This document shows positions 19,275-27,234 of a stretch of DNA of 64,000 nucleotides, piece after piece; position 1 is the first letter of the stretch, and the number at the start of each line of letters is the position of its first letter. The notes under the pieces were generated by a model. It did not search any database. It saw nothing but the letters and a program-made list of their open reading frames with translations, and had not been told where the DNA came from. The DNA lies in the NCBI GenBank assembly GCA_019359675.1, contig JAHHGX010000086.1:1-64000 (forward strand). Direction: 5' to 3'. A program made the position numbers and the translations under genes. The stretch is from Calothrix sp. FI2-JRJ7 (GTDB taxonomy: Bacteria; Cyanobacteriota; Cyanobacteriia; Cyanobacteriales; Nostocaceae).

Positions 19275-19291
19275 TGCAAGTGCTACTTGCA
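19275..19291. promoter_or_regulatory. Candidate TetR operator 2
   Basis: TGCAAGT-GCT-ACTTGCA, a perfect 7-bp inverted repeat with 3-bp spacer. The size and symmetry are typical of TetR-family sites. Centre-to-centre distance to operator 1 is 46 bp. Confidence 0.7.
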
Positions 19292-19365
19292 TAACTTTGG
19301 GAATATTTTTAGAATAAGCGCTTAAATGCTTAGTAAGAGCGAATTTATCTACAATATGAGAATTT

Positions 19366-20613
19366 ATGATGTCCCAAACTAGTTCTACCCGTCAGCGGAT
19401 TGTGCAAGCAGGACTTGAATTATTTGTTGCTCAGGGAGTTACAAATACTACGACTCGGCAGATAGCTGAGTTAGCAGAAGTCAATGAGGTGACGCTATTT
19501 CGGCAGTTTGGGAATAAGCACGGGTTGGTTTTGGCGTTAATTGAAGAGTCGGGCGCCTTTGAAAGTTTAGGAGAATCGCTTGTACTACCCACAACTCCTT
19601 CTGAGGATACTTATCAAGTTCTTAGAGAATACGTAAATAAAGTGTTACTTGCATTAGAACGAGTCCCAGAGTTGATACGTTCATTGGTGGGGGAAGCAAG
19701 TCAATACCCAATTGAAAATCGTCGCGCGTTAGGACACGGTTTAGCGCACGTTAATCAAACTATGGGACAGTATTTAGCTAGTGTAATCGAGCAAGAAAAT
19801 TTCAGTACAAATTTATCACCAGAAACTATTGCTTGTTTACTTAATGTAGTTATTTTGGGATATGCCGTTACAAAATTCACTATTACAACTGAGCAAAGTG
19901 AACTTTGGGAGCGAGACACATTTATAGATAATGCGGTAAATCTATTTTTAAATGGCGCCATGTCCAAATCAACTACTTCTGTTAATAGTGTTTCCATGAG
20001 TATTGTTAAGACTAGCTCAACTGGAGCTATGAGTAGAGAAATCGCGGATTTACCAGCGAACTTAGTCCACCAAATTTTACAGCAAGCCAAAAAAACAGGA
20101 TTACAAGATTATGCTTTGGCATATGTACTATTCGCAGCGGGTTTATCTGTTGATGAAATAGTCAGCTTGCAACGTACACACGAAATCTATGATACCCAAG
20201 CTCATATACTCCAAATCATTACTCACGAATCTACCCGTCAAGTACCTATTAATCAATGGATAATGGCTAAACGCTACGGTTCGTATAATAACAATCCTTT
20301 AACAAAATGGCTCAAAAGTCGTAAAGATAATGAAACTGCAATGTTTTTAAATGAAACTGGGGCGCCTGTATCACAATTAGATATAGAACAACGTTGGGAA
20401 AAATGGACGCAAGAAATTTTAACACCCGAAGGGGCGCCATTAATTAATCAAGCACAGCAAACTTGGCGGATTGAAATGTTAATGCGGGGTATGAGTTTAG
20501 AAAATTTGAGTATTTTAACAGGTTGTACTATTACACAACTACAACCACTCGCACGCAGGGCAAAAGAAAAAGCTGCCATCGAACAAGCTACCCGTCTCGA
20601 CCAAAAAGCATAG
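19366..20613 (+). CDS. TetR-family regulator fused to dead tyrosine-recombinase-like domain
   Basis: 415 residues. Residues 8-55 are a TetR helix-turn-helix (ATTTRQIAELAEV-type region, then TLFRQFGNKHGL), followed by a helical TetR ligand domain to about 200. After a Ser/Thr-rich linker, residues 225-400 resemble the catalytic fold of phage-integrase/Xer recombinases: YVLFAAGLSVDEIVSL corresponds to the TGLR box, RQVPI to the beta-hairpin, and the MLMRGMSLENLSILTG region to the LRH box. The catalytic Arg, His and Tyr are not found, so it would not recombine DNA. It is divergent from desC and ends 2 bp from the convergent desulfurase gene. The regulator of desC is inferred, in analogy to DesT/FabR-type TetR proteins. 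Confidence 0.8.
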   Translation: MMSQTSSTRQRIVQAGLELFVAQGVTNTTTRQIAELAEVNEVTLFRQFGNKHGLVLALIEESGAFESLGESLVLPTTPSEDTYQVLREYVNKVLLALERVPELIRSLVGEASQYPIENRRALGHGLAHVNQTMGQYLASVIEQENFSTNLSPETIACLLNVVILGYAVTKFTITTEQSELWERDTFIDNAVNLFLNGAMSKSTTSVNSVSMSIVKTSSTGAMSREIADLPANLVHQILQQAKKTGLQDYALAYVLFAAGLSVDEIVSLQRTHEIYDTQAHILQIITHESTRQVPINQWIMAKRYGSYNNNPLTKWLKSRKDNETAMFLNETGAPVSQLDIEQRWEKWTQEILTPEGAPLINQAQQTWRIEMLMRGMSLENLSILTGCTITQLQPLARRAKEKAAIEQATRLDQKA

Positions 20614-20615
20614 TC

Positions 20616-21776
20616 CTACAATAAAACTGTTTGCCGCAAGGAAAGCACTGTTGAAATTACTTGTTGTGCGACTGTATCAATTTCTTCTACAGTATTAAAT
20701 CTACCAATACCAAAGCGAATTGATGCATAAGCTAACTTTTCTGAGTGTCCTAATGCTGTGAGAACATGAGAAGGCGCCGTTGTTGTTGATGAACATGCTG
20801 AACCTGAAGATACTGCCATTATAGATTGCAGTCCTAAAAGTAATGCGGCGCCATCAACTCCTTCAATACTTATATTGAGGTTGCCTGGTAATCTTTGGGT
20901 GGGATGTCCGTTTAAATGAATACCTTCTATTTTTGATAATGGTTCCCATAATTTGTTGCGTAATTGGGTGAGGCGCCTATTTTCTTGTTCTTGTTCAGAT
21001 AAAGCTATTTCTACGGCTTTCCCAAATCCTACTATTTGTGGTGTATATAAAGTACCACTACGCATTCCTCGTTCGTGTCCACCACCGTGTTGCTGTGCTG
21101 CTAGTTTAACGCGAGGGTTACGGCGCCGGACATATAAGGCGCCGATTCCTTTGGGTCCATACACTTTGTGTGCTGTTAATGACATTAAGTCAATTTGCGA
21201 AGTTTGGACATCAAGCGGTATTTTACCAATTGCTTGAGCAGCATCGGTATGGAAGATAATATCGTGTGCGCGGCAAATTTTACCTATTTCTGCTAATGGT
21301 TGAATTACTCCTATTTCATTATTTGCTGCCATTATTGAGACTAATATTGTGTCGGGTCGTATGGCTTTTTCTAGTTCTTCTAAGTTAATTAGTCCGTCTT
21401 TTTGAACTGGTAATATCGTAATTTCAAATTCTAGTGTTTCTAAATATTTACAAGGGTCTAATACAGCGTTATGTTCTGTAGCAACTGTTATAATATGTTG
21501 CCCTTTTTGGAAGTAAGCTTCTGCTACTCCTTTTATTGCTAAATTATTTGCTTCGGTGGCGCCGCTTGTAAAGATGATTTCTTCTGATGATGCGTTAATT
21601 GTTTTTGCTAAGGTGTCACGTGTTTGTTTTACTGCTGCTTCTGCTTCCCATCCATATTGATGGTTGATGCTGGATGGGTTGCCGAAGTGTTCGGTGAAGT
21701 AGGGTATCATGGCTTCTACTACACGTTTGTCTACTGGTGTTGTGGCGTGGTTGTCTAGGTAGATAGGGCGGTGCAT
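20616..21776 (-). CDS. Cysteine desulfurase (IscS/NifS class)
   Basis: PLP enzyme that removes sulfur from cysteine for Fe-S clusters and other sulfur products. The N-terminus is IYLDNHATTP. TEHNAVL carries the cofactor-stacking His, LTAHKVYGPKG carries the PLP-binding Lys, and SSGSACSS carries the active-site Cys persulfide loop. 386 residues is typical for class I NifS/IscS. No nif genes are nearby, so a housekeeping IscS role is as likely as NifS. Its stop lies only 2 bp from the stop of the convergent TetR-fusion gene. Confidence 0.93.
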   Translation of the reverse strand: MHRPIYLDNHATTPVDKRVVEAMIPYFTEHFGNPSSINHQYGWEAEAAVKQTRDTLAKTINASSEEIIFTSGATEANNLAIKGVAEAYFQKGQHIITVATEHNAVLDPCKYLETLEFEITILPVQKDGLINLEELEKAIRPDTILVSIMAANNEIGVIQPLAEIGKICRAHDIIFHTDAAQAIGKIPLDVQTSQIDLMSLTAHKVYGPKGIGALYVRRRNPRVKLAAQQHGGGHERGMRSGTLYTPQIVGFGKAVEIALSEQEQENRRLTQLRNKLWEPLSKIEGIHLNGHPTQRLPGNLNISIEGVDGAALLLGLQSIMAVSSGSACSSTTTAPSHVLTALGHSEKLAYASIRFGIGRFNTVEEIDTVAQQVISTVLSLRQTVLL

Positions 21777-21790
21777 TTTGGATGGTGATG

Positions 21791-21909
21791 GGGCGGGTTT
21801 ACTAATATTTTAAAACTTAATTGGAATCTTGGTTAACTCGGCTTTACAGGGGGCGGGTTGACTAATATTTTTATGCTTGATTAGATTTTGGGTTAACCCG
21901 CCTCTACAG
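21791..21909. repeat. Tandem duplication, 60-bp period
   Basis: Two diverged copies begin at 21791 and 21851, each GGGCGGGTT-ACTAATATTTT, then a variable AT region and GGTTAAC-CG-CTTTACAG. They lie between the divergent desulfurase and flavodoxin genes. The copies contain a GTTAACCCGCC/GGCGGGTT inverted element. Confidence 0.7.
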
Positions 21910-21995
21910 TAACTTTTTGGTAACTACTTTACTTTGATTGATGTTTGCTTTTATTATCTGTTTCGCCTATCTCAATAAAATGTTACGAGGATTGT

Positions 21996-22583
21996 ATGGG
22001 AACCGTTGCAATTATGTATTTTTCAGGTAGTGGTCATACACATTTGATGGCTGAAGCTGTTGCTCTTGGCGCCAGTCAAGTTGGTGGTACAACTGTTGAG
22101 TTGCTAAGAATTACTGGTGAACAAATACAAGAAGGTCGCTGGAAAGATGATGCGATGATAGCGAAGTTGAATGGCGCCGATGCTATTATTTTTGGCTCAC
22201 CAACTTATATGGGAGGTGTGGCAGCACAATTTAAAGCTTTTGTTGATGCGGCAAGTTCTATTTGGTTTCAACAAGGTTGGAAAGATAAACTCGCTGCTGG
22301 TTTCACACATTCGAGTTCGCCAAGTGGTGATAAACAAAGCACTTTATTATATATGGCGGTTAATGCTGCACAACATAGTATGACGTGGATTAATCCTGGT
22401 GAATTATCTAGTTTTCTCTTAGGTAAAGATGATGGTATTAACCGCCTAGGTTCTTATATGGGAGTGATGGGACAAAGCACTTTAGATATGAGTGGAAAAC
22501 CTGCTGAACTCGACTCAGGTGACAGGTTAACAGCACACAAACTTGGAACGCGCGTAGCCAATATGATACAACGATTTAAGTAA
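21996..22583 (+). CDS. Flavodoxin/WrbA-like NAD(P)H reductase
   Basis: 195-residue flavodoxin-fold protein. The FMN phosphate loop is YFSGSGHTHLMAEAVA near the N-terminus. GSPTYMGGVAAQFKAFVD is the second FMN-contact region, typical of WrbA and related quinone reductases. The tail lacks a membrane segment. The open frame extends to 21945, but the ATG at 21996 follows ACGAGG at proper spacing and gives the usual start. Its electron donor is unknown. An inverted repeat after the stop may end transcription. Confidence 0.87.
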   Translation: MGTVAIMYFSGSGHTHLMAEAVALGASQVGGTTVELLRITGEQIQEGRWKDDAMIAKLNGADAIIFGSPTYMGGVAAQFKAFVDAASSIWFQQGWKDKLAAGFTHSSSPSGDKQSTLLYMAVNAAQHSMTWINPGELSSFLLGKDDGINRLGSYMGVMGQSTLDMSGKPAELDSGDRLTAHKLGTRVANMIQRFK

Positions 22584-22589
22584 AGTAGG

Positions 22590-22648
22590 GTGCGTGAAAG
22601 CCATTACAAACTAAAAATGAAACGCAACATTAAAGTGCTTTCACGCAC
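22590..22648. terminator. Inverted repeat after flavodoxin gene
   Basis: Arms GTGCGTGAAAGC (22590-22601) and GCTTTCACGCAC (22637-22648), 12 bp each, around a 35-base loop. Possibly a bidirectional terminator, and related in style to the GGTGCGTTACGGCA repeat at 23016. Confidence 0.55.
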
Positions 22649-22994
22649 CATCTATTATTTTATTACTAACTTCGGGTATGCTTAGTAAATCGCCAGCAGG
22701 ATAGAAGTATGCTATTTCAATCACTCCTTTTATGTCATTGCCTTAAACTTCAACTTGTTTAATAATTGTAATTCCATATTCGTTAATTTTCCGTTTAATT
22801 TCTGAAGCACTCAAACCAGTTTCAAAAATTTCCATTAAACGTTCTTGTCCATTATTACTCTCATCAATTCCTAACTTGCTTAAGTCTTGTAAGTTTTGTC
22901 TTGACCTAGCTTCATTGCTGGGACTTGAGACGACGCGCCCAAAAAAGTAATCAAATTTACTTTCTTTAATTGTAAACCCGTTTCCTTGAATCAT
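22641..22994 (-). pseudogene. Small gene with internal in-frame stop
   Basis: From the ATG at 22994 (AGGTG upstream) the frame encodes 83 residues, with YFFGRVVSSPSNEARS and LSKLGI, to a TAA at 22745-22743. The same frame continues after the stop as GNDIKGVIEIAYFYPAGD to a TGA at 22643. Both halves look like one protein of about 117 residues. The SSPSNEARS-LSKLGI pattern recalls C-terminal modules found in polymorphic-toxin and hemagglutinin-like proteins, but the assignment is weak. A shortened 83-residue product may still be made. Confidence 0.55.
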
Positions 22995-23015
22995 TATAAC
23001 AAGCACCTAATTGAT

Positions 23016-23074
23016 GGTGCGTTACGGCATTACGTTATCGCTTCGTTTCTAGTTATTGCGTGCCGTAACGCACC
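23016..23074. repeat. Inverted repeat GGTGCGTTACGGCA
   Basis: Arms GGTGCGTTACGGCA (23016-23029) and TGCCGTAACGCACC (23061-23074), 14 bp perfect, around a 31-base loop. A typical cyanobacterial intergenic element, located between two minus-strand genes. Confidence 0.7.
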
Positions 23075-23089
23075 CTACGAAATCCTCGG

Positions 23090-24571
23090 TTAAGGCTTCC
23101 ACGACAGGAGAATAAAAATTCCTGTTATTAAGCCAAAGGCAACTAAACCCAGAATACCACCAAATATACTATAAGCATTACCCAAAAAATACTGTACACC
23201 TTTATAAGCAGCAATTCCAACTGCACCGCTACCGCTACTTACTAATACCCAAAAATATGCGCGTCTTACATGTTGCCGCAGTACTAACCACTGAAATAAT
23301 CCAACTGCAAAAGTTGGTATGATTATCATTTCACCTTTGGTGCCATATCCAGTCAGCACACTTAAAATTCCTTCAATTGTAAATCCTAATATTGTTACTA
23401 GCATCCACCATTTATATTTATAATCATGCTGATGCAATACTAAACTTTGTGCTGCTCCTACTAATATTCCTGTTATTAAACCAAATATGGCGCCACCAGA
23501 TATATACCCAATAGTTACATTTTTGGTTATGGCGCCAACCATAAATTCTGTTGCAAAGCCACTTATAAAACCAATTAGACCACCAATCATTACACCTGTA
23601 ATAGTTGCCAACATCCAAGAAAGTAAAAAGTTAATTTCAAACTTTCCCCATTTGATTGATAAAGATGGCTTAACAGAGTTGGGTAATTCTATATATGGCG
23701 CCTGCTGCGATGTTAATATTTTTAATATTGAATCCGTATCTGGACGTTGCATAGGCACTTCGTCCATCATCGTATCGAGTAAATCTAATAATTTTGGTGA
23801 TATTTGTGATGCATAATGGCGCCAAGTTTTTTCGTTTGAAGTTGGTTCGTAAATGTCAAGATGTTTACTAGGGTCTTTAGCTGTGACAAGGAAAGCAAAA
23901 ACACGCACAACGGCAAAAATATCCGATTGTGAAACAACGTTACTGTTAACTTGTTCAGGTGGAGTATAAGCAATAATCGGTTTATAAGTTACATTTTCAG
24001 ATTCTATATGAGGCTGACCAAAACCAATTAATGCCAAATTCTGATCATCGGCTTTAACTATAAAATTTGATGGGTTGATACGTAGATGAAGTAAATTATG
24101 ATTATGAAGTTGTTGAATAATATTTACAGCTTCTTGTAACCACCTAACTGCTAGCTGTTCGTTTATATGGTTATTATTTGACTGCGCTAAATATTCATAT
24201 AAATTCAAACCCTCGATTTTCTGCATTACCAAACAGTGTAACCGAACAGCTTTATCACGCGGGAAATAAATAAAATAATCGTTTGCCTCAACTTTTGGGA
24301 TGCCTGGATAATCTATACCTTTGAGTGCTATTGCTGTTTTCTCAAACGACTCAACAACTTGAGGTTTGTCAACAGTCAAAACCTGCAAAACCTTACATAT
24401 ATCACTACCAACTTCGCGAACTTCATATGTATCACCAGAAGTACAGCTATCAAGTTGCCTCAATACCCGGTAACGTCCAGCAAGTAGCAGTTCCGAACCG
24501 CAGTTCGCACAAAAGCGATTAGAATCAGAATTTTGCGGTTTATCACAATTCGGGTTTATACACAAATTCAT
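23090..24571 (-). CDS. Ser/Thr pseudokinase with zinc-ribbon head and membrane tail
   Basis: 493 residues. The N-terminus has a Cys4 ribbon (Cys4, Cys9, Cys21, Cys24) in the pattern seen before many cyanobacterial Ser/Thr kinases, then a kinase-like domain at about 33-290. Catalytic residues are lost: the HRDxKPxN loop reads HLRINPSN (162-169) and the DFG motif reads GFG (183-185), while the APE-like segment TPPEQ remains. About six hydrophobic Gly-rich helices fill residues 315-490. It may act as a membrane-bound scaffold or sensor instead of an enzyme. It stands alone, with heptamer repeats just upstream. Confidence 0.85.
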   Translation of the reverse strand: MNLCINPNCDKPQNSDSNRFCANCGSELLLAGRYRVLRQLDSCTSGDTYEVREVGSDICKVLQVLTVDKPQVVESFEKTAIALKGIDYPGIPKVEANDYFIYFPRDKAVRLHCLVMQKIEGLNLYEYLAQSNNNHINEQLAVRWLQEAVNIIQQLHNHNLLHLRINPSNFIVKADDQNLALIGFGQPHIESENVTYKPIIAYTPPEQVNSNVVSQSDIFAVVRVFAFLVTAKDPSKHLDIYEPTSNEKTWRHYASQISPKLLDLLDTMMDEVPMQRPDTDSILKILTSQQAPYIELPNSVKPSLSIKWGKFEINFLLSWMLATITGVMIGGLIGFISGFATEFMVGAITKNVTIGYISGGAIFGLITGILVGAAQSLVLHQHDYKYKWWMLVTILGFTIEGILSVLTGYGTKGEMIIIPTFAVGLFQWLVLRQHVRRAYFWVLVSSGSGAVGIAAYKGVQYFLGNAYSIFGGILGLVAFGLITGIFILLSWKP

Positions 24572-24575
24572 AATA

Positions 24576-24613
24576 GTGCTGAGTGCTGAGTGCTGGTGCT
24601 GAGTGCTGAGTAA
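24576..24613. repeat. GTGCTGA heptamer repeats
   Basis: Several GTGCTGA units with one interruption, between the pseudokinase and L,D-transpeptidase genes. The same heptamer occurs at 37366-37420. STRR-type repeat. Confidence 0.75.
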
Positions 24614-24615
24614 GT

Positions 24616-25296
24616 TTAGGGTAATATTTCTACTACAGTACCTCGCTGCACAACTTCGTATAATTCATCCACATCTTTATTCTTTAACGAAGGATATCCC
24701 AAAGTCCAGTTTTGCCGTTTATCAATAATTCCGTCACTACCTTGAGGAACACCGTGAATTCCAACTTCTCCACCAATAGGCAAAAACCAATCAAACTCTC
24801 CTTCTGATTTTGCGAGTAGGTGTTTTTTCCAAGATTCCCTGTTTGGGTAGTCCAACCACATAAACTTTGACCATTTGGGATGCGGGTACAAGTCCTTAAT
24901 TTTAAGTACTCCTTCGGGAGTGCGATTATCTCCTGCGTGTAATTTATCTCCTACAGGGTTCCCACCAAACACCACTGAGTAAGATTTAATCGGTACTTGG
25001 TTATAATAAAGCGTTAAAGGGTACTTTGATTTTTCAATCAAAATTGAAGTTTTGCTCTTATCTATCGAAGAGTTAATTAGCTCCTTCAAAGGTTTATCCA
25101 CATTAAGTAATTCATACCCTCGAAAAGGTGTATGAACAAACGACTGCGAAACACAACCGTTTATACATAACATTCCTGGAATCTCAGTAATTGGAATGAC
25201 GTAACTAAACCTCGACAACAGTAAATATAATAATGGAACCGGAGAAAAAACTAGGAGAACACGGAGTATAAAACTTTTTGCAAAGTAATTTGTCAC
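24616..25296 (-). CDS. L,D-transpeptidase (YkuD) homologue lacking catalytic Cys
   Basis: 226 residues with one N-terminal membrane anchor (about 8-35) and a YkuD domain from about 83. The domain includes YYNQVPIKSYSVVFGG, DNRTPEGVLKI and the His181 of GIHGVPQGSDG. At the place where active enzymes have a Cys in the S/T-x-G-C motif, the sequence reads TLGYPSL, with Tyr201. The rest of that segment (NKDVDELY) is well kept. Peptidoglycan cross-linking activity by the usual mechanism is therefore unlikely. It could be a recent mutation or a repurposed wall-binding protein. Confidence 0.85.
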   Translation of the reverse strand: MTNYFAKSFILRVLLVFSPVPLLYLLLSRFSYVIPITEIPGMLCINGCVSQSFVHTPFRGYELLNVDKPLKELINSSIDKSKTSILIEKSKYPLTLYYNQVPIKSYSVVFGGNPVGDKLHAGDNRTPEGVLKIKDLYPHPKWSKFMWLDYPNRESWKKHLLAKSEGEFDWFLPIGGEVGIHGVPQGSDGIIDKRQNWTLGYPSLKNKDVDELYEVVQRGTVVEILP

Positions 25297-25389
25297 ATTT
25301 GCTCATTTTTGGTAAAAAATATTACTAAAATATCCGAATAATACTTATAGTTTACTCTAAATAGGACTTACACACCAATTCATTTACTA

Positions 25390-26241
25390 ATGACTAACGA
25401 CATGCGACGCGACTTTGCCAACCGCGAAGAGTTGGCGACATACTTAAAAGAGCAATTTCCTGACTCAGCAGAACGCGACGACCATATTAGTCCAATCATT
25501 GGTGGGCGCCAAGCAGCAGTGGCAGCACTACAAAAAGTTGACCCAGTTAAGTACGCAAAATCACGTAACTTTTTAACAGGCGCCGTAACTCGTTTGTCCC
25601 CTTACATTCGCTACGGTGTATTAGGGTTGCGCGAAGCCAGAGACTTTGCCTTTAGTAAAATTCGCAACCAAGATGAAGCAGCCAAATTTGTCAACGAATT
25701 AGGCTGGCGTGACTACTGGCAAAGACTTTACATGAAACTTGGTGACGGTGTTTGGAAAGACCAAGAAGAATATAAAACTGGATATAGCGCTTCGGAATAC
25801 GCCACAGAATTACCCCAAGACATCCGTGAAGGTACAACTGGGCTAGTTTGTATAGATAGTTTTAGTCACGACCTCAAAGAAATTGGTTATTTACATAACC
25901 ATATGCGAATGTGGTTAGCCGCTTATATAGTTCACTGGCGCCGAGTTCGTTGGCAAGAAGGCACAAAATGGTTTCTCGAACACCTATTAGATGGCGACCC
26001 AGCAAGTAACAACATGTCATGGCAATGGGTAGCAAGCACCTTCAGCCACAAACCCTACTTCTTCAACCGCGAAAACCTAGAACGCTACACCGAAGGAGTT
26101 TACTGTAAAAAATGCCCACTCTACGGAAAATGCGACTTTGAAGGCAGCTACGAAAAACTAGAAGCCAAACTATTTCCCAAAGGTGAATTTGTCCAAAAAG
26201 ACAATAGTCAAAGCTGGCAAAAAGGCAAACGCAAACGCTAA
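25390..26241 (+). CDS. Photolyase/cryptochrome FAD-binding domain protein
   Basis: 283 residues corresponding to the C-terminal FAD-binding half of photolyases: SRNFLTGAVTRLSPYIRYGVL, FVNELGWRDYW, DSFSHDLKEIGYLHNHMRMWLA and DGDPASNNMSWQWVAST are all FAD-pocket segments. The N-terminal antenna domain is absent from this gene. Near the C-terminus YCKKCPLYGKC holds three closely spaced Cys. An antenna-like domain is encoded separately at 27624, so the two may form a split enzyme. Photorepair or light sensing is inferred. A strong hairpin follows the gene. Confidence 0.88.
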   Translation: MTNDMRRDFANREELATYLKEQFPDSAERDDHISPIIGGRQAAVAALQKVDPVKYAKSRNFLTGAVTRLSPYIRYGVLGLREARDFAFSKIRNQDEAAKFVNELGWRDYWQRLYMKLGDGVWKDQEEYKTGYSASEYATELPQDIREGTTGLVCIDSFSHDLKEIGYLHNHMRMWLAAYIVHWRRVRWQEGTKWFLEHLLDGDPASNNMSWQWVASTFSHKPYFFNRENLERYTEGVYCKKCPLYGKCDFEGSYEKLEAKLFPKGEFVQKDNSQSWQKGKRKR

Positions 26242-26280
26242 ATATAGATGCTGAAAACTTAAATATTGAGGTGCCACATT

Positions 26281-26312
26281 TATATAGCAGTCCGCACACG
26301 GATTGCTATATA
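26281..26312. terminator. Bidirectional hairpin terminator
   Basis: 14-bp stem TATATAGCAGTCCG / CGGATTGCTATATA (one G-T pair) with a CACA loop, between convergent gene ends at 26241 and 26324. Confidence 0.75.
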
Positions 26313-26323
26313 AAGTTCTAGAA

Positions 26324-26605
26324 TTATTTGTTGTAAACATCTCCTCTTGCACAAATTGCATAAATCTGAATGTCGCGCGAATCAATATCGACTGTAAAAA
26401 TAATTCTGTTTTTACCTATACGCAATCTGTAAAATCCCTCCCAATCGCCTTTCCTTTTTTTGATATCTAATTCTGTAAATGGGATAACAGCTTGCTCTTC
26501 GACAGCAGTGCTAATTTGATTTATTTGCTCCCTAATATTTTCAACATCTTCAGGATTTGCTTTTTCTAAAAACTTAATTGCTTTTTTGCGAAATTTGACC
26601 GCCAT
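26324..26605 (-). CDS. RelE/ParE-family toxin
   Basis: 93-residue type II toxin fold: basic N-terminal helices, then GDWEGFYRLRIGKNRIIFTVD and a final YAICARGDVYNK strand, matching RelE-type ribosome-dependent RNases or ParE relatives. The start overlaps the tail of an antitoxin relic (26575-26711), as in intact operons. The antitoxin's N-terminal part has been lost, so whether the toxin is still expressed or active is uncertain. Confidence 0.82.
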   Translation of the reverse strand: MAVKFRKKAIKFLEKANPEDVENIREQINQISTAVEEQAVIPFTELDIKKRKGDWEGFYRLRIGKNRIIFTVDIDSRDIQIYAICARGDVYNK

Positions 26606-26711
26606 ATTTCACCCAATCAGTCATATCAATTACTTCATCATCAGCATCTTCTGAAGGTAGACCAAACTCTGCTTTAATTTCCTGCTGCTCCGAATCACTA
26701 ATAGTCGCACC
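26575..26711 (-). pseudogene. Antitoxin C-terminal relic
   Basis: In the frame offset from the VapC relic the sequence reads SDSEQQEIKAEFGLPSED, then DEVIDMTDWVKYGG, and stops inside the start of the RelE gene. This acidic tail looks like the C-terminus of the antitoxin that once paired with the RelE toxin. No start codon of its own remains. Confidence 0.6.
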
Positions 26712-26860
26712 TCGTAGTCGGTAATTTCAGGCAAAATCACTTCGTAGTTTTTTGATGCTAAACTGGTAAACCATAGCCTACATTCTTCACATAGGGGTGT
26801 TGCTTTGGGATTAGTTAACATTCCCAAAGGTCCAGAATCTAATAAAACAAACTTGCTCAT
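26630..26860 (-). pseudogene. VapC-like PIN-domain toxin, N-terminal half
   Basis: Begins MSKFVLLDSGPLGMLT with the first PIN-domain Asp, continues to LPEITDYEVR, which normally leads into the second acidic motif, and then runs out of frame through the antitoxin relic to a stop. The catalytic C-terminal half is missing. It follows the gene at 26872 by 11 bp, the usual antitoxin-toxin spacing. Confidence 0.7.
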
Positions 26861-26871
26861 ACAAGACTCAG

Positions 26872-27234
26872 TTAGGTAGAAATGCTGTTGTCATTCACAC
26901 CTAAAGCTTGACTTATAATTGCCCAGGTTTCTTTTTGCTCTTCTTCATCTCCTTTTGAAGCCCATGTTTCTAGAAGTTGGGAAAGCGCTTGCTGTCGTGC
27001 TGCTTTGACTACTGGGTCTAGATTTGTTAATTGACTTATCACTTCTGAAGTGGTATTTGCTGGTGGTGTTTTATTTATTACACTTTCACGAAATAAACGA
27101 ATAATTTGCAGTAAGTTTGACCAGTGTTCTCGAGGTATTTTTTCTATTTCTAGCACTATCGATGCAAGAGAGTCTTGAGACGGTTCAGTCCAGTTACTTT
27201 GTAATAATTCTTTCTCTTTTACTTGTTCAGGCAT
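26872..27234 (-). CDS. Hypothetical protein upstream of PIN toxin relic
   Basis: 120-residue acidic, helical protein beginning MPEQVKEKEL, with IPREHWSNLLQIIRLFRES and a Glu-rich segment near residue 95. No DNA-binding motif was recognised. Similar genes are often found directly before PIN-domain genes in cyanobacteria, so it may be the antitoxin of that pair; this is inferred from position only. Confidence 0.55.
   Translation of the reverse strand: MPEQVKEKELLQSNWTEPSQDSLASIVLEIEKIPREHWSNLLQIIRLFRESVINKTPPANTTSEVISQLTNLDPVVKAARQQALSQLLETWASKGDEEEQKETWAIISQALGVNDNSIST

Noticed and set aside
19160-19365. desC leader as a riboswitch or RNA thermometer
   Set aside because: The symmetry is explained better by two DNA operator palindromes; no known RNA fold was recognised.
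24576-24613. CRISPR-like short repeats
   Set aside because: Heptamer tandem repeats without unique spacers of CRISPR length; the same motif occurs in another intergenic gap.
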